Shown here one piece after another: positions 36,442-43,384 of a stretch of DNA of 43,384 nucleotides (the first letter of the stretch is position 1; the number at the start of each line of letters is the position of its first letter). This stretch comes from Actinomycetes bacterium. GTDB lineage: Bacteria; Actinomycetota; Actinomycetes; Streptosporangiales; Streptosporangiaceae. Below the pieces are notes generated by a model, which worked only from the letters and a program-made list of their open reading frames with translations, had not been told where the DNA came from and did not search any database. The stretch spans positions 1 to 43,384 of the forward strand of contig JAJYUU010000018.1 of NCBI GenBank assembly GCA_021792405.1, in the 5' to 3' direction. Position numbers and translations under genes: made by a program.

Positions 36442-38550
36442 ATGCATGTCGTCGTCACTGCCGGACACGTCGACCACGGAAAGTCTGCGCTGATCCGCGC
36501 CCTCACCGGAATGGAGCCGGATCGGTGGGCCGAAGAACAGCGCCGCGGCATGACGATCGACCTCGGTTTCGGCTGGCTCACGCTGCCCTCCGGCGATCGG
36601 CTGGCGTTCGTCGACGTGCCCGGCCACGAGCGGTTCGTGACCAACATGCTGGCTGGCGCAGGACCAGTACCGGCCGTGATGTTCGTGGTGGCGGCCGACG
36701 AGGGCTGGATGCCGCAGTCCGCTGAGCATCTGGCCGTGGTGGCCGCGCTCGGCATCAGGCGCGGCGTGCTAGTCGTCACCAAGAGTGATCTGGCCGACCC
36801 GGTGCCTGCGATCAGCCAGGCAACCGCTCAGATCGCGCAGACGGCCCTCGGCGAGCTGCCGGCGATCGCGGTCAGCTCGGTAACCGGGGCGGGTCTTGCC
36901 GAGCTGGCCGAGGCGCTGGACGAGCTGTGCAGCAGCCTGCCCGAACCCGATCCCGGCGCACCGGTGCGGATCTGGATCGACCGCGTCTTCAGCATGACCG
37001 GCAGCGGCACGGTCGTGACCGGCACCCTTCCGGCCGGCTCCGTGCACCGGGGTGACGAGCTGGTAATCACGCCGTCGATGCGCCCAGTACGAGTGCGGGA
37101 CCTTCAGTCACTCGGCGAGACGGCACAAGCCGCCGCGGGAGTGGCGCGCGTGGCGCTCAACTTGCGCGGCATCGGGCGTGACTCGCTGCATCGCGGCATG
37201 GCGCTCGTGCAGGCCGGCCGCTGGACCCTTACCGACCTGATCGACGTCCGGCTGACCGTGCAGCCGGGCAGCCCCGTGCCGCCGGGCAGCCCCGCCGAGC
37301 CTGGACAGCTGGCGCGATCGGTAGCCGTGCACGTGGGCTCTGCCCGCGTCGTTGCCCGGGTGCGGCCGCTTGGCGCGGGACTGGCCAGGCTTAGCCTGGC
37401 GGACCCGTTGCCACTGCACGTCGGCGACCAGATCCTGCTGCGCGACCCTGGCAGCCGCCGTACCGGCTCGTTTCCGGCGGTGGCCGGCGCGGTCGTCCTC
37501 GATGTCGCACCGCCGTCGCTCGGTCGCCGTGGCGCCGCCGCCGCGGCGGCGCGGATGCTGTCGGGCTGGCCCGACCGGCCGGGAGCCGCCGAGCTGCTCG
37601 CCCGGCACGGGATCATTCGGGCCAGCACGCTGCTTGCCATGGGCGTGTCGGATCACCCGGTGCCAGTGGCGGGCGAGTGGCTCGCCGATCCCGGCCACTG
37701 GCGTGCACTTGGTCACCACCTCGGCGAAGTGCTCGCGAGCCATGCGGCCGCCGAGCCGCTGGCTGCGGGAATGCCGGTTGACGCGGCCAGGGCAGCGCTG
37801 GAACTGCCCGACCGAAAGCTGGTGCTTGCGCTTGCCAAGCCGCCGTTCCGGGTCACTGGCGGAGCGCTGCACATAGGACGGCCGACCGGCCAGGATGTCG
37901 GTCCGGAACTCCCCGAGGCGGTTCGTGCGGCGGTGCGGGTGCTTCGCGCAGACCTGGCCGCGGCCCCATTCCTGTCACCGGACGCAGACCGGCTGCGCAA
38001 GCTCGGGCTCGACGCGCGCAGCATCGCCGCCGCAGTGCGGGCCGGGGAGCTCATGCGCGTCAGCGACCAGGTCGTGCTCGCTCCTGGCGCTGACGTGCTC
38101 GCCAGCGAACTGCTGGCCCGGCTGCCGCAGCCATTCACGGCGGCGCAGGCCAGGCAGGCGCTCTCTAGCACCAGGCGCACCGCCATCCCGCTGCTGGAGT
38201 ACCTGGACTCGGCAGGAATCACCCAGCGGCTGCCAGACGACCGGCGAGTGCTGGTCAGCAGGCCCGCGCACGCCGGAGATCCGGCCGTGAGCGGTGCGGC
38301 TGCCAGCGCGATCGCCGCCAGCCTGACCCGCGCGGCTGGCGCCGGCGCCGGCCGTACCGGCATGACCACGGCTGACCTGACGATCAGCGGCGGGCACGGC
38401 ACCAGCAGGCCCGCAGCCGGGGTGGCGGCCAGCCGGGCAGATGCCAGCACGACCGGTGCCAGCACGACCGGTGCCAGCACGACCGGTGCCAGCACGACCG
38501 GTGCCAGCACGACCGGTGCCAGCACGACCGGTGCCGCGTCCGGCCTCTGA
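36442..38550 (+). CDS. selB: Selenocysteine-specific elongation factor SelB
   Basis: This encodes 702 residues from ATG 36442, giving the usual MHVVVTAGHVDHGKS start; ATG 36421 would add seven residues. GTPase motifs are AGHVDHGKS (7-15), GMTIDLGFGW, DVPGHERFV and TKSDLADP. Domains 2 and 3 resemble EF-Tu. The C-terminal third holds winged-helix repeats (PFRVTGGALHIG, RKLGLDARSI, QPFTAAQARQAL, RRTAIPLLEYLDS) that bind SECIS RNA. The final 90 bases are a 15-bp tandem repeat giving an ASTTG tail, beyond the normal end of the protein. SelB delivers Sec-tRNA at the TGA in the formate dehydrogenase gene. Confidence 0.96.
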   Translation: MHVVVTAGHVDHGKSALIRALTGMEPDRWAEEQRRGMTIDLGFGWLTLPSGDRLAFVDVPGHERFVTNMLAGAGPVPAVMFVVAADEGWMPQSAEHLAVVAALGIRRGVLVVTKSDLADPVPAISQATAQIAQTALGELPAIAVSSVTGAGLAELAEALDELCSSLPEPDPGAPVRIWIDRVFSMTGSGTVVTGTLPAGSVHRGDELVITPSMRPVRVRDLQSLGETAQAAAGVARVALNLRGIGRDSLHRGMALVQAGRWTLTDLIDVRLTVQPGSPVPPGSPAEPGQLARSVAVHVGSARVVARVRPLGAGLARLSLADPLPLHVGDQILLRDPGSRRTGSFPAVAGAVVLDVAPPSLGRRGAAAAAARMLSGWPDRPGAAELLARHGIIRASTLLAMGVSDHPVPVAGEWLADPGHWRALGHHLGEVLASHAAAEPLAAGMPVDAARAALELPDRKLVLALAKPPFRVTGGALHIGRPTGQDVGPELPEAVRAAVRVLRADLAAAPFLSPDADRLRKLGLDARSIAAAVRAGELMRVSDQVVLAPGADVLASELLARLPQPFTAAQARQALSSTRRTAIPLLEYLDSAGITQRLPDDRRVLVSRPAHAGDPAVSGAAASAIAASLTRAAGAGAGRTGMTTADLTISGGHGTSRPAAGVAASRADASTTGASTTGASTTGASTTGASTTGASTTGAASGL
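38443..38532. repeat. Six perfect 15-bp units at the selB 3' end
   Basis: The unit GCCAGCACGACCGGT repeats six times without any mismatch at 38443-38532. It encodes ASTTG six times, followed by AASGL and the stop. Six identical copies indicate recent expansion by slippage and probable length variation among strains. Confidence 0.97.
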
Positions 38551-38566
38551 CGGCGGGCAGTCGCGG

Positions 38567-39703
38567 CTAGCGGCCGCCGAACCGGGTCGCCGACCAGGTG
38601 TGCGCCTGTGCTGGCGGTAGCCCGGCGGCGATCCAGCGGGATAGCACCGCAGCCGTCACCGGCGCGTTGAGTATGCCGGTACGAAAATGCCCCGACGTCA
38701 GCCAGGCATTAGCCAGGCCAGGCACCCGGTCGATGACGGGACGACGGTCCGGATGCCGTGGGCGGAAGCAGCACCACTGATAGGCGATCCCGACGCCATG
38801 CAGGCTCGGCAGCACGGCGGCGAGGCCGCCAGCGATCGCGTCAATGACATCCTGCTGCACCGCCGGGCTCTCATCGCCGAGGTCGAACGTACCGCCGGCG
38901 AGCAACTGACCGTTCTCGATCTGGGTCGCCAGCGGCGCGACGATCCCCGGCAGCGTTATGTCGGTGCGCTCGGTCACGATCAGGTGGCCTTTCACCCGGT
39001 CGGACGGGATCCGCAGCGGCAGACCGTCGAGCACCGGCGGCCGCCCGGTGGCGAAGACCACCGCGCCCGGCATGATCTCGCCAGCGGAGGTGCCGATGCT
39101 GACCACACGGTCGCCGCTGACCTGGGCGGACATAGCGGCGACACCGGTCGCGACGGCCGGAAGCCCCGCTGCTAGCCGCGCGACCGCGCGCAGCGGATTG
39201 ACCCTGGCCTGCCGGCGGATCAGCGCGCCTTCCATCGGCCGGGCCAGGCCCGGAATCAGCTCCGCGACCTGCCCTGGGTTCAGCCACTGCACGTCTTTGG
39301 GCTGGTGCGCGGCGTAGCCGCTGTCGTGCGGGGCAAGTCCCAGCCAGTCCAGTTCCACCAGGCCGACGCCGCCGCGAACGGACTCCTGGAGATCCCGCCA
39401 GCGCTCCAGCCCGGCACGCTCGAAATCGACAAATGGCTCGGGATCGCTCCACTGATGGGGCTCAGGGATCAGCAGTCCGGTCGCCCCGCCGGTAGCGCCG
39501 GCCCCCAGGCGCCCGGTCTCGATGAGCAGGACGTCGCCGAGGCCGGCCTCGGCGCAGGCTGCCGCCGTGGTCACGCCCAGGATGCCGCCGCCGACGACGA
39601 GCACGTCCGGGGTCGCGCCCGCGATGTCGCCGTCCGCCCGGCCCAGCACGGCCCGCTCCTGCGGGGTGAGCTGATCACGCCAGATAGCGCGGTTCAGGGT
39701 CAT
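38567..39703 (-). CDS. FAD-dependent oxidoreductase (DAO family)
   Basis: This encodes 378 residues from ATG 39703, preceded by AGGATGACGCC. The dinucleotide fold is VLVVGGGILGVTTAAACAE (GxGxxG-like), followed by VLLIETGRLGAGATGGATGL. The middle contains GAVVFATGRPPVLDGLPL, and the C-terminus holds GVGIAYQWCCFRPRHPDRRP followed by NAWLTSGHFRTGILNAP, the closing FAD-binding GHxxxGxxxAP pattern. It resembles amine/glycine oxidase or D-amino acid dehydrogenase relatives such as ThiO; the substrate is unknown. It converges on selB, 16 bases apart, and diverges from moaA. Confidence 0.88.
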   Translation of the reverse strand: MTLNRAIWRDQLTPQERAVLGRADGDIAGATPDVLVVGGGILGVTTAAACAEAGLGDVLLIETGRLGAGATGGATGLLIPEPHQWSDPEPFVDFERAGLERWRDLQESVRGGVGLVELDWLGLAPHDSGYAAHQPKDVQWLNPGQVAELIPGLARPMEGALIRRQARVNPLRAVARLAAGLPAVATGVAAMSAQVSGDRVVSIGTSAGEIMPGAVVFATGRPPVLDGLPLRIPSDRVKGHLIVTERTDITLPGIVAPLATQIENGQLLAGGTFDLGDESPAVQQDVIDAIAGGLAAVLPSLHGVGIAYQWCCFRPRHPDRRPVIDRVPGLANAWLTSGHFRTGILNAPVTAAVLSRWIAAGLPPAQAHTWSATRFGGR

Positions 39704-40125
39704 GGCGTCATCCTGGGTGGTCCGGTCCTGGCGGCCCGGCCGACTGGCCGGCCTGCTGATGATCCGCAGGCGCCCGCGGCGCAGGAGCCAGCGAGTGAAT
39801 CGTAGGCGAACGCCCGGCCCCGCCGCGATCCCTGCCGCGCGGCGCGGGCCAGGCTCAGTCGCAGTGGCCAGAGTGAGGCCGAACGCCGGCGCCTCCGGTG
39901 CCCGGCGTCCGCCTGGTACCACCGCGGCCGGCCGGGCGGGCTGGCGCCAGATACCCCGTTCCCGTCATGATCTTCCTTAGACGGGAAGTTATGGCGCTGC
40001 GCCGTTGCTGCAGTAGCCAGCGCGCCTGCCGCGCCCCCGAGGGGCGCTTAGGGTGGGGTTCGCTGCCGCGGCCTGGACGGCGGCCACGCTGGTCGGATCA
40101 GGCGGAGATGCAAGGAGGTGCAGGG
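39704..40125. other. Divergent intergenic region upstream of moaA with a nested stem
   Basis: No convincing gene was found in these 422 bases. The outer arms GCGCCA (39944-39949) and TGGCGC (39992-39997) enclose an 8-bp perfect stem TTCCCGTC/GACGGGAA (39959-39966, 39980-39987). A separate hairpin GCGCCCC-CGA-GGGGCGC lies at 40031-40047. The moaA ribosome binding site AAGGAGG is at 40112-40118. It could hold a long 5' leader of moaA. I cannot match it to the Moco riboswitch consensus. Confidence 0.4.
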
Positions 40126-41115
40126 ATGCTGATCGACTCGTACGGGCGGACAGCCACCGACCTCCGGGTGTCGCTCACCGATCGGTGCAATCTGCGATGC
40201 TCGTACTGCATGCCCGCCGAGGGCCTGGACTGGCTGCCCAGGCCGGAACTGCTGACCGATGACGAACTAGTCCGGCTGATCGCCCTAGCGGTGACCCGGC
40301 TGGGCATCACCGCGGTCCGGTTCACCGGGGGCGAGCCGCTGCTGCGCCGCGGCCTGCCGGTCGTCATCGAGCACGTGGCTGCCCTGCGGCCCCGGCCAGA
40401 GATCTCGCTGACTACGAACGGCATCGGACTCGAGCGGCTTGCCGGGCCGCTGCGAGCGGCCGGGCTGGATCGCGTCAACGTCTCGCTCGATACGCTGTCG
40501 GCCGAGGTGTTCGTGCAGCTCACCCGCCGTGACCGGCTCGCTGACGTGCTGGCGGGACTGGCCGGGGCGGCCGAGACCGGACTCGCGCCGGTAAAGGTCA
40601 ACGCGGTGCTGATGCGCGGTGTCAACGACAGCGAAGCGCCGGCGTTGCTGCGGTTCTGCCTGGCCAGGGGTTACCAGCTGAGGTTCATCGAGCAGATGCC
40701 GCTGGATGCCCAGCACGGCTGGCGTCGCGAGCAGATGGTGACAGCCGATGAGATCCTGACCGCGTTGCGTGCGGAGTTCTGCCTGACACCGGCCGACCCG
40801 GCGGAGCGCGGTTCCGCTCCGGCGGAGAAGTTCCTGGTGGACGGCGGGCCTGAGACAGTCGGCGTGATCGGATCGGTGACCCGCCCGTTCTGCGGAGCCT
40901 GCGACCGGGTCCGGCTGACGGCCGACGGGCAGCTGAGAAACTGCCTGTTCGCCAGGGACGAGAGCGACCTGCGGACCCCGTTGCGGGCAGGCGCGTCCGA
41001 TGACGAGCTCGCGGCTCGGTGGGAGCGCTGCGTCGCGGCTAAACTGCCAGGCCACGGCATCAATGAGATCGGCTTCCTGCAGCCTGCGAGGCCGATGTCC
41101 GCTATTGGCGGCTGA
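40126..41115 (+). CDS. moaA: GTP 3',8-cyclase (molybdenum cofactor synthesis)
   Basis: This encodes 329 residues from ATG 40126, with AAGGAGG at 40112-40118. MoaA is a radical SAM enzyme that rearranges GTP in the first step of molybdopterin synthesis. The radical SAM cluster is CNLRCSYC (Cys21, 25, 28), followed by VRFTGGEPLLRRG. The second, substrate-side cluster is CGACDRVRLTADGQLRNC near the C-terminus. The chain ends in Gly-Gly (SAIGG), the conserved tail required in MoaA. It heads a moaA-mobA-DUF6457 cluster that could feed the formate dehydrogenase. Confidence 0.97.
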   Translation: MLIDSYGRTATDLRVSLTDRCNLRCSYCMPAEGLDWLPRPELLTDDELVRLIALAVTRLGITAVRFTGGEPLLRRGLPVVIEHVAALRPRPEISLTTNGIGLERLAGPLRAAGLDRVNVSLDTLSAEVFVQLTRRDRLADVLAGLAGAAETGLAPVKVNAVLMRGVNDSEAPALLRFCLARGYQLRFIEQMPLDAQHGWRREQMVTADEILTALRAEFCLTPADPAERGSAPAEKFLVDGGPETVGVIGSVTRPFCGACDRVRLTADGQLRNCLFARDESDLRTPLRAGASDDELAARWERCVAAKLPGHGINEIGFLQPARPMSAIGG

Positions 41116-41137
41116 CCGGCAGCGGCCGCCCGTGGGT

Positions 41138-41809
41138 ATGCCCGAGTTCGACACGGTAATCCTGGCCGGCGGCCGGGCTGCCCGGATGGGCGGAGCGGAT
41201 AAGCCCGCCCTGATAGTGGGCGCTGAGCCGATGGTGGTCTCGGTGGCGCGCGCTGCGGTGACGGCCGGAGCCAGCCGGCTGATCGTCGTCGGGCCGCGGC
41301 GCCCTGGACCCGTGCTCGACGCGCTGCAGGGGGTGGCCGCCAGCGGGCCGGCCGAGCTTCGGTTCGCCCGTGAGGAGCCGCCGGGCTCCGGGCCAGTTGC
41401 GGCGCTGCGCTGCGGCCTGGCCGAAGTTGCCGCGCCGTGGCTGACGCTGCTCGCCGCTGATCTGCCGTTCCTGCGTGACAGGCAGCTCGGCGAACTGCTC
41501 GGCCGGGCGATGGCCGCTGGCCGTCCGGGCGCGGTGCTAGCCGACGCCGTGGCCAGGCCGCAATGGCTGGCGGGCGCCTGGCAGGCTGGTGCGCTGCGGG
41601 CGGCGCTGCGTGACTATGCAGGCAGTTCGCTGCACGGTCTGCTGGCACCGCTGGAACCAGTCTCGGTGCAGGCGGCCGGGCAGGCGGCCGGGCAGGCGGC
41701 CGGGCAGGCGGCCGGGCTCATGTCATGGCTGGATTGCGACACTCCGGACGACCTGGCCGCGGCTCGGCAGTCGTGGCAGCTCCGTGACACCGGGAATGAG
41801 CCGCGCTGA
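41138..41809 (+). CDS. mobA: Molybdenum cofactor guanylyltransferase-like protein
   Basis: This encodes 223 residues. The nucleotide-binding start is VILAGGRAARMGGADKPAL (about 8-26), the LAGGxxxRMGGxDK motif of MobA, followed by LLAADLPFLRDRQLGELL. MobA attaches GMP to molybdopterin to make the dinucleotide form used by bis-MGD enzymes such as formate dehydrogenase. A GTG six bases upstream (41132) is an alternative start. A repeat of QAAG, four times, interrupts the C-terminal part. It follows moaA by 22 bases. Confidence 0.9.
   Translation: MPEFDTVILAGGRAARMGGADKPALIVGAEPMVVSVARAAVTAGASRLIVVGPRRPGPVLDALQGVAASGPAELRFAREEPPGSGPVAALRCGLAEVAAPWLTLLAADLPFLRDRQLGELLGRAMAAGRPGAVLADAVARPQWLAGAWQAGALRAALRDYAGSSLHGLLAPLEPVSVQAAGQAAGQAAGQAAGLMSWLDCDTPDDLAAARQSWQLRDTGNEPR
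41669..41716. repeat. Four perfect 12-bp units in mobA
   Basis: The unit CAGGCGGCCGGG is repeated four times at 41669-41716 and encodes QAAG four times, ahead of the final LMSWLDCDTP segment. Confidence 0.97.
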
Positions 41810-41889
41810 GGGAAGCGCACCGGAACTGAGCGGCGCCACAGCGACTCGGCGCCGGCGAGCGAGGCAATGAGATCGGAGGCATGACGGGC

Positions 41890-42123
41890 ATGACCACACT
41901 CGACAACTGGACCGCCGCGGCCTGCGAGCAGCTGGGCATCGAAACCGAGCTGGTCGACGTACGGCAGATCCTCGACCTGGCGAAGGTGGCCGCGCATCAG
42001 GTCGATCGGCCGGCCGCGCCGATCACCGCTTTCCTGCTCGGCGTCGCCGTGGGCGCCGGGCAGCCGGCCGGCCAGGTGGCAGCGCGGCTGAGTGAGCTGG
42101 CGGCGGCCTGGCCGCCCGGATAG
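41890..42123 (+). CDS. DUF6457 protein linked to molybdenum cofactor genes
   Basis: This encodes 77 residues from ATG 41890; the earlier ATG at 41881 is too near the GGAGG at 41875-41879. The text TTLDNWTAAACEQLGIETEL with ILDLAKVAAHQVDRPAAPIT then AFLLGVAVGAG matches the small all-helical DUF6457 family, which I know mostly from molybdenum-cofactor neighbourhoods and C-terminal MobA fusions. Its exact role is unknown. It ends the moaA-mobA cluster. Confidence 0.8.
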   Translation: MTTLDNWTAAACEQLGIETELVDVRQILDLAKVAAHQVDRPAAPITAFLLGVAVGAGQPAGQVAARLSELAAAWPPG

Positions 42124-42292
42124 GCCGTAGGCGGCTGCCAACCAGTCGAGGCACGGTAACGAGGCTTGCCGCTAATCCTCATCGCGGCGGCTGATCGGCG
42201 GGCGCTAGGTGGTCGGCAGGCGGAAGCCGATGGGCGCCCGCGACTGTGTCGGCTGCGCCGGTGCGGCGCGGGCTGGCTCCACGCGCTGGCTT

Positions 42293-42334
42293 CTGCGGGC
42301 TAGCCCCTGCAGGCTAGCCACTGCAGGCTAGCCG
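42293..42334. repeat. Three 14-bp units containing GGCTAGCC
   Basis: Units at 42293-42306, 42307-42320 and 42321-42334 read CTGCGGGCTAGCCC, CTGCAGGCTAGCCA and CTGCAGGCTAGCCG. Each carries the palindromic core GCTAGC. They sit 52 bases upstream of the padR palindrome. Confidence 0.9.
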
Positions 42335-42385
42335 ACGGCGGGATCTAAGTGCACTAGCGTTTGCGGACTGGCTAGTAACGATATA

Positions 42386-42403
42386 TCTTTGACCTATCAA
42401 AGA
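42386..42403. promoter_or_regulatory. Perfect 7-4-7 palindrome, candidate PadR operator
   Basis: TCTTTGA (42386-42392) and TCAAAGA (42397-42403) are exact inverted copies around CCTA. The adjacent TATATC (42382-42387) could be a -10 box, so binding here would block transcription. PadR-family regulators commonly bind AT-rich palindromes in their own promoters. Confidence 0.55.
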
Positions 42404-42488
42404 GCTACGGCGACAAGGCGAATGTCGCGGCGGGGCACGATTGGCCCCCCGCAGCTGGACCGTGGCTAACGTCCGCGAAGGGGTAATG

Positions 42489-43277
42489 ATGATGCGATAC
42501 GACGAGGAACGCGGCAGGCGCCGCGGCCCTGGCCGGTGGGAACCGGCCGATGACCGCGAAGGGCTCCGCTGGCACGGTGAGGACGGCGAGCACCACGGTG
42601 GGCGTGGCCGGGCCCGCCATGTGCGAGAGCGGTTCGGCGGGCCGGCCTTCGGACCCGCTTTCGGCGCGGTTGGCTTCGCTGGCGGGCCAGGCGGGCCGGA
42701 GGGCTTCGGACCGCACTGGCGCGAGCCGAGGGGGATGCGCGGGCCGAGGGCACGGCGTGGCGATGTCCGGGCCGCGGCGCTGGCTCTGTTGGCTGAGCGG
42801 CCCATGAACGGCTATCAGATCATCCAGGAGATCGGCGAGCGCAGCGGGGGAGTCTGGCGGCCTAGCCCCGGCTCGATCTACCCGGCACTGCAGCAGCTCG
42901 AGGACGAGGGCCTGATCAGGGCTGAGGCCGGTGAGGGCGGTCGGCGCGCGTACCAGCTGACTGACGATGGGCGTGCCTACGCGACAGCACACGCTACTGA
43001 GCTGAAGGCACCCTGGGACCTTGTGGCCGGCGGTGCGTTCGGTGCGGCGATCGAGATGCGCAAGCTCATCGGGCAGGTCGCGATGGCGGCATTTCAGGTG
43101 CTCAGCGCTGGTACTGACGCACAGGCCGGTCAGGCTCGGCAGGTGCTGACCAATACGCGGAAGGCGCTGTACCGGATTCTCGCGGCTGACGAGGCCGAGG
43201 CCGAGGACGAGGGCGCCGGGCCGTCCGGGCGGTCCGAGCAGCCCGGGCCGTCCGAGGCCGTTTCCGACGGCGGCTGA
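42489..43277 (+). CDS. PadR-family transcriptional regulator
   Basis: This encodes 262 residues. Three adjacent ATGs lie at 42486, 42489 and 42492; GAAGGGG (42477-42483) best suits 42489. The N-terminal 90 residues are unusually long, rich in Gly, Arg, His and Pro, and probably disordered. The PadR winged helix (about 92-165) contains RAAALALLAERPMNGYQIIQ, WRPSPGSIYPALQQLEDEGL and YQLTDDGRAYA. A helical C-terminal region (about 170-240) forms the dimer arm, and an acidic Glu/Ala/Pro tail follows. It probably represses itself and the next gene. Confidence 0.92.
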   Translation: MMRYDEERGRRRGPGRWEPADDREGLRWHGEDGEHHGGRGRARHVRERFGGPAFGPAFGAVGFAGGPGGPEGFGPHWREPRGMRGPRARRGDVRAAALALLAERPMNGYQIIQEIGERSGGVWRPSPGSIYPALQQLEDEGLIRAEAGEGGRRAYQLTDDGRAYATAHATELKAPWDLVAGGAFGAAIEMRKLIGQVAMAAFQVLSAGTDAQAGQARQVLTNTRKALYRILAADEAEAEDEGAGPSGRSEQPGPSEAVSDGG

Positions 43278-43368
43278 CTGCGCTCGGCAGGCAAACCGGC
43301 CAGGAGATTACCCTCGTAGCGGGCCGGTCGGAGGATCAGGACGAAAGAGCGCCCCGGAGGCAGCAGCT

Positions 43369-43384
43369 ATGGCAGCGCAGGCAG
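43369..43384 (+). CDS. Start of a downstream gene, truncated by the window
   Basis: An ATG at 43369 is preceded by GGAGG (43356-43360) with eight bases between, a near-ideal ribosome binding site. Only MAAQA is visible, so no function can be suggested. It follows padR by about 90 bases on the same strand and may be its target. Confidence 0.5.

Larger units (their letters stand above)
42124..42488. other. Intergenic region upstream of padR
   Basis: No gene was found. Besides the repeat and palindrome listed separately, ACTAGC (42353-42358) and GCTAGT (42371-42376) are inverted copies. The stretch 42378-42405 is far richer in A+T than its surroundings, which suits a promoter. Confidence 0.5.

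Noticed and set aside
40031-40047. GCGCCCC-CGA-GGGGCGC as an intrinsic terminator
   Set aside because: No T-run follows and it lies in the probable moaA leader; it may just be a GC-rich dyad.
42293-42334. The 14-bp units as a CRISPR array or replication iterons
   Set aside because: There are no spacers between the units, only three copies, no cas or rep genes, and the spacing does not follow the DNA helical repeat.

Overview
The window is high-GC DNA (roughly 70 percent G+C by eye) with GC-ending codons, GTG starts and TANNNT -10 boxes. Together with actinobacterial families such as acVLRF1, DUF6457, SseB-like and YccF, this points to the chromosome of an actinomycete (Actinomycetota). The genus cannot be fixed from sequence alone. 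No CRISPR array, intact insertion sequence, phage block or rRNA operon was seen.

Layout. 1-2,000: the 3' end of a SUF-type Fe-S assembly gene (DUF59), a wrecked pRiA4b ORF-3-like gene and a DUF2786 protein. 2,030-7,013 (minus): a five-gene operon for an ECF vitamin/metal importer (HAD hydrolase, S-like subunit, small membrane protein, fused double ATPase, EcfT). 7,111-9,601 (minus): a DUF3987-like protein and an LLM flavin oxidoreductase. 9,640-11,573: leuA behind a short leader ORF with three consecutive Leu codons and an 11-bp perfect hairpin, a probable attenuator. 11,645-18,253: an SseB-like protein, the ribosome-rescue hydrolase acVLRF1, a tiny upstream ORF, an ABC-F protein, a small HTH protein, an enoyl-CoA hydratase relative and an ABC exporter. 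18,245-21,654: a sulfotransferase, a GH15 enzyme and a lipoprotein.

The most notable part is 21,673-42,123, a dispersed selenium/molybdenum formate dehydrogenase region. It holds fdhD, a formate dehydrogenase alpha gene with an in-frame TGA read as selenocysteine (Sec194), an Fe-S beta subunit and an NrfD-like membrane subunit. All four bacterial selenocysteine functions are also present: selD (selenophosphate synthesis), selC (tRNA-Sec, anticodon TCA), selA and selB. Beyond them lie moaA, mobA and a DUF6457 gene for the molybdenum cofactor. The hairpin after the TGA has a GGTCT loop whose conserved G and U sit at +23 and +24, the register of the E. coli fdhF SECIS. The machinery and its customer are thus within 20 kb, interleaved with unrelated genes (SHOCT and CMD-like proteins, YccF, acyl-CoA ligase, methyltransferase, GNAT/HxlR pair, membrane protein, FAD oxidoreductase).

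Regulatory structure is visible at several places: the leuA leader; an 8-bp inverted repeat across the divergent GNAT/hxlR promoters; a perfect 7-4-7 palindrome upstream of padR next to a 14-bp triple repeat; an inverted repeat centred on the -10 box of the ABC exporter; and a nested stem far upstream of moaA. Several genes look leaderless. Short in-frame tandem repeats of 12, 15 or 27 bp recur in unrelated genes. All functional calls come from reading motifs and family resemblance; no database search was run.
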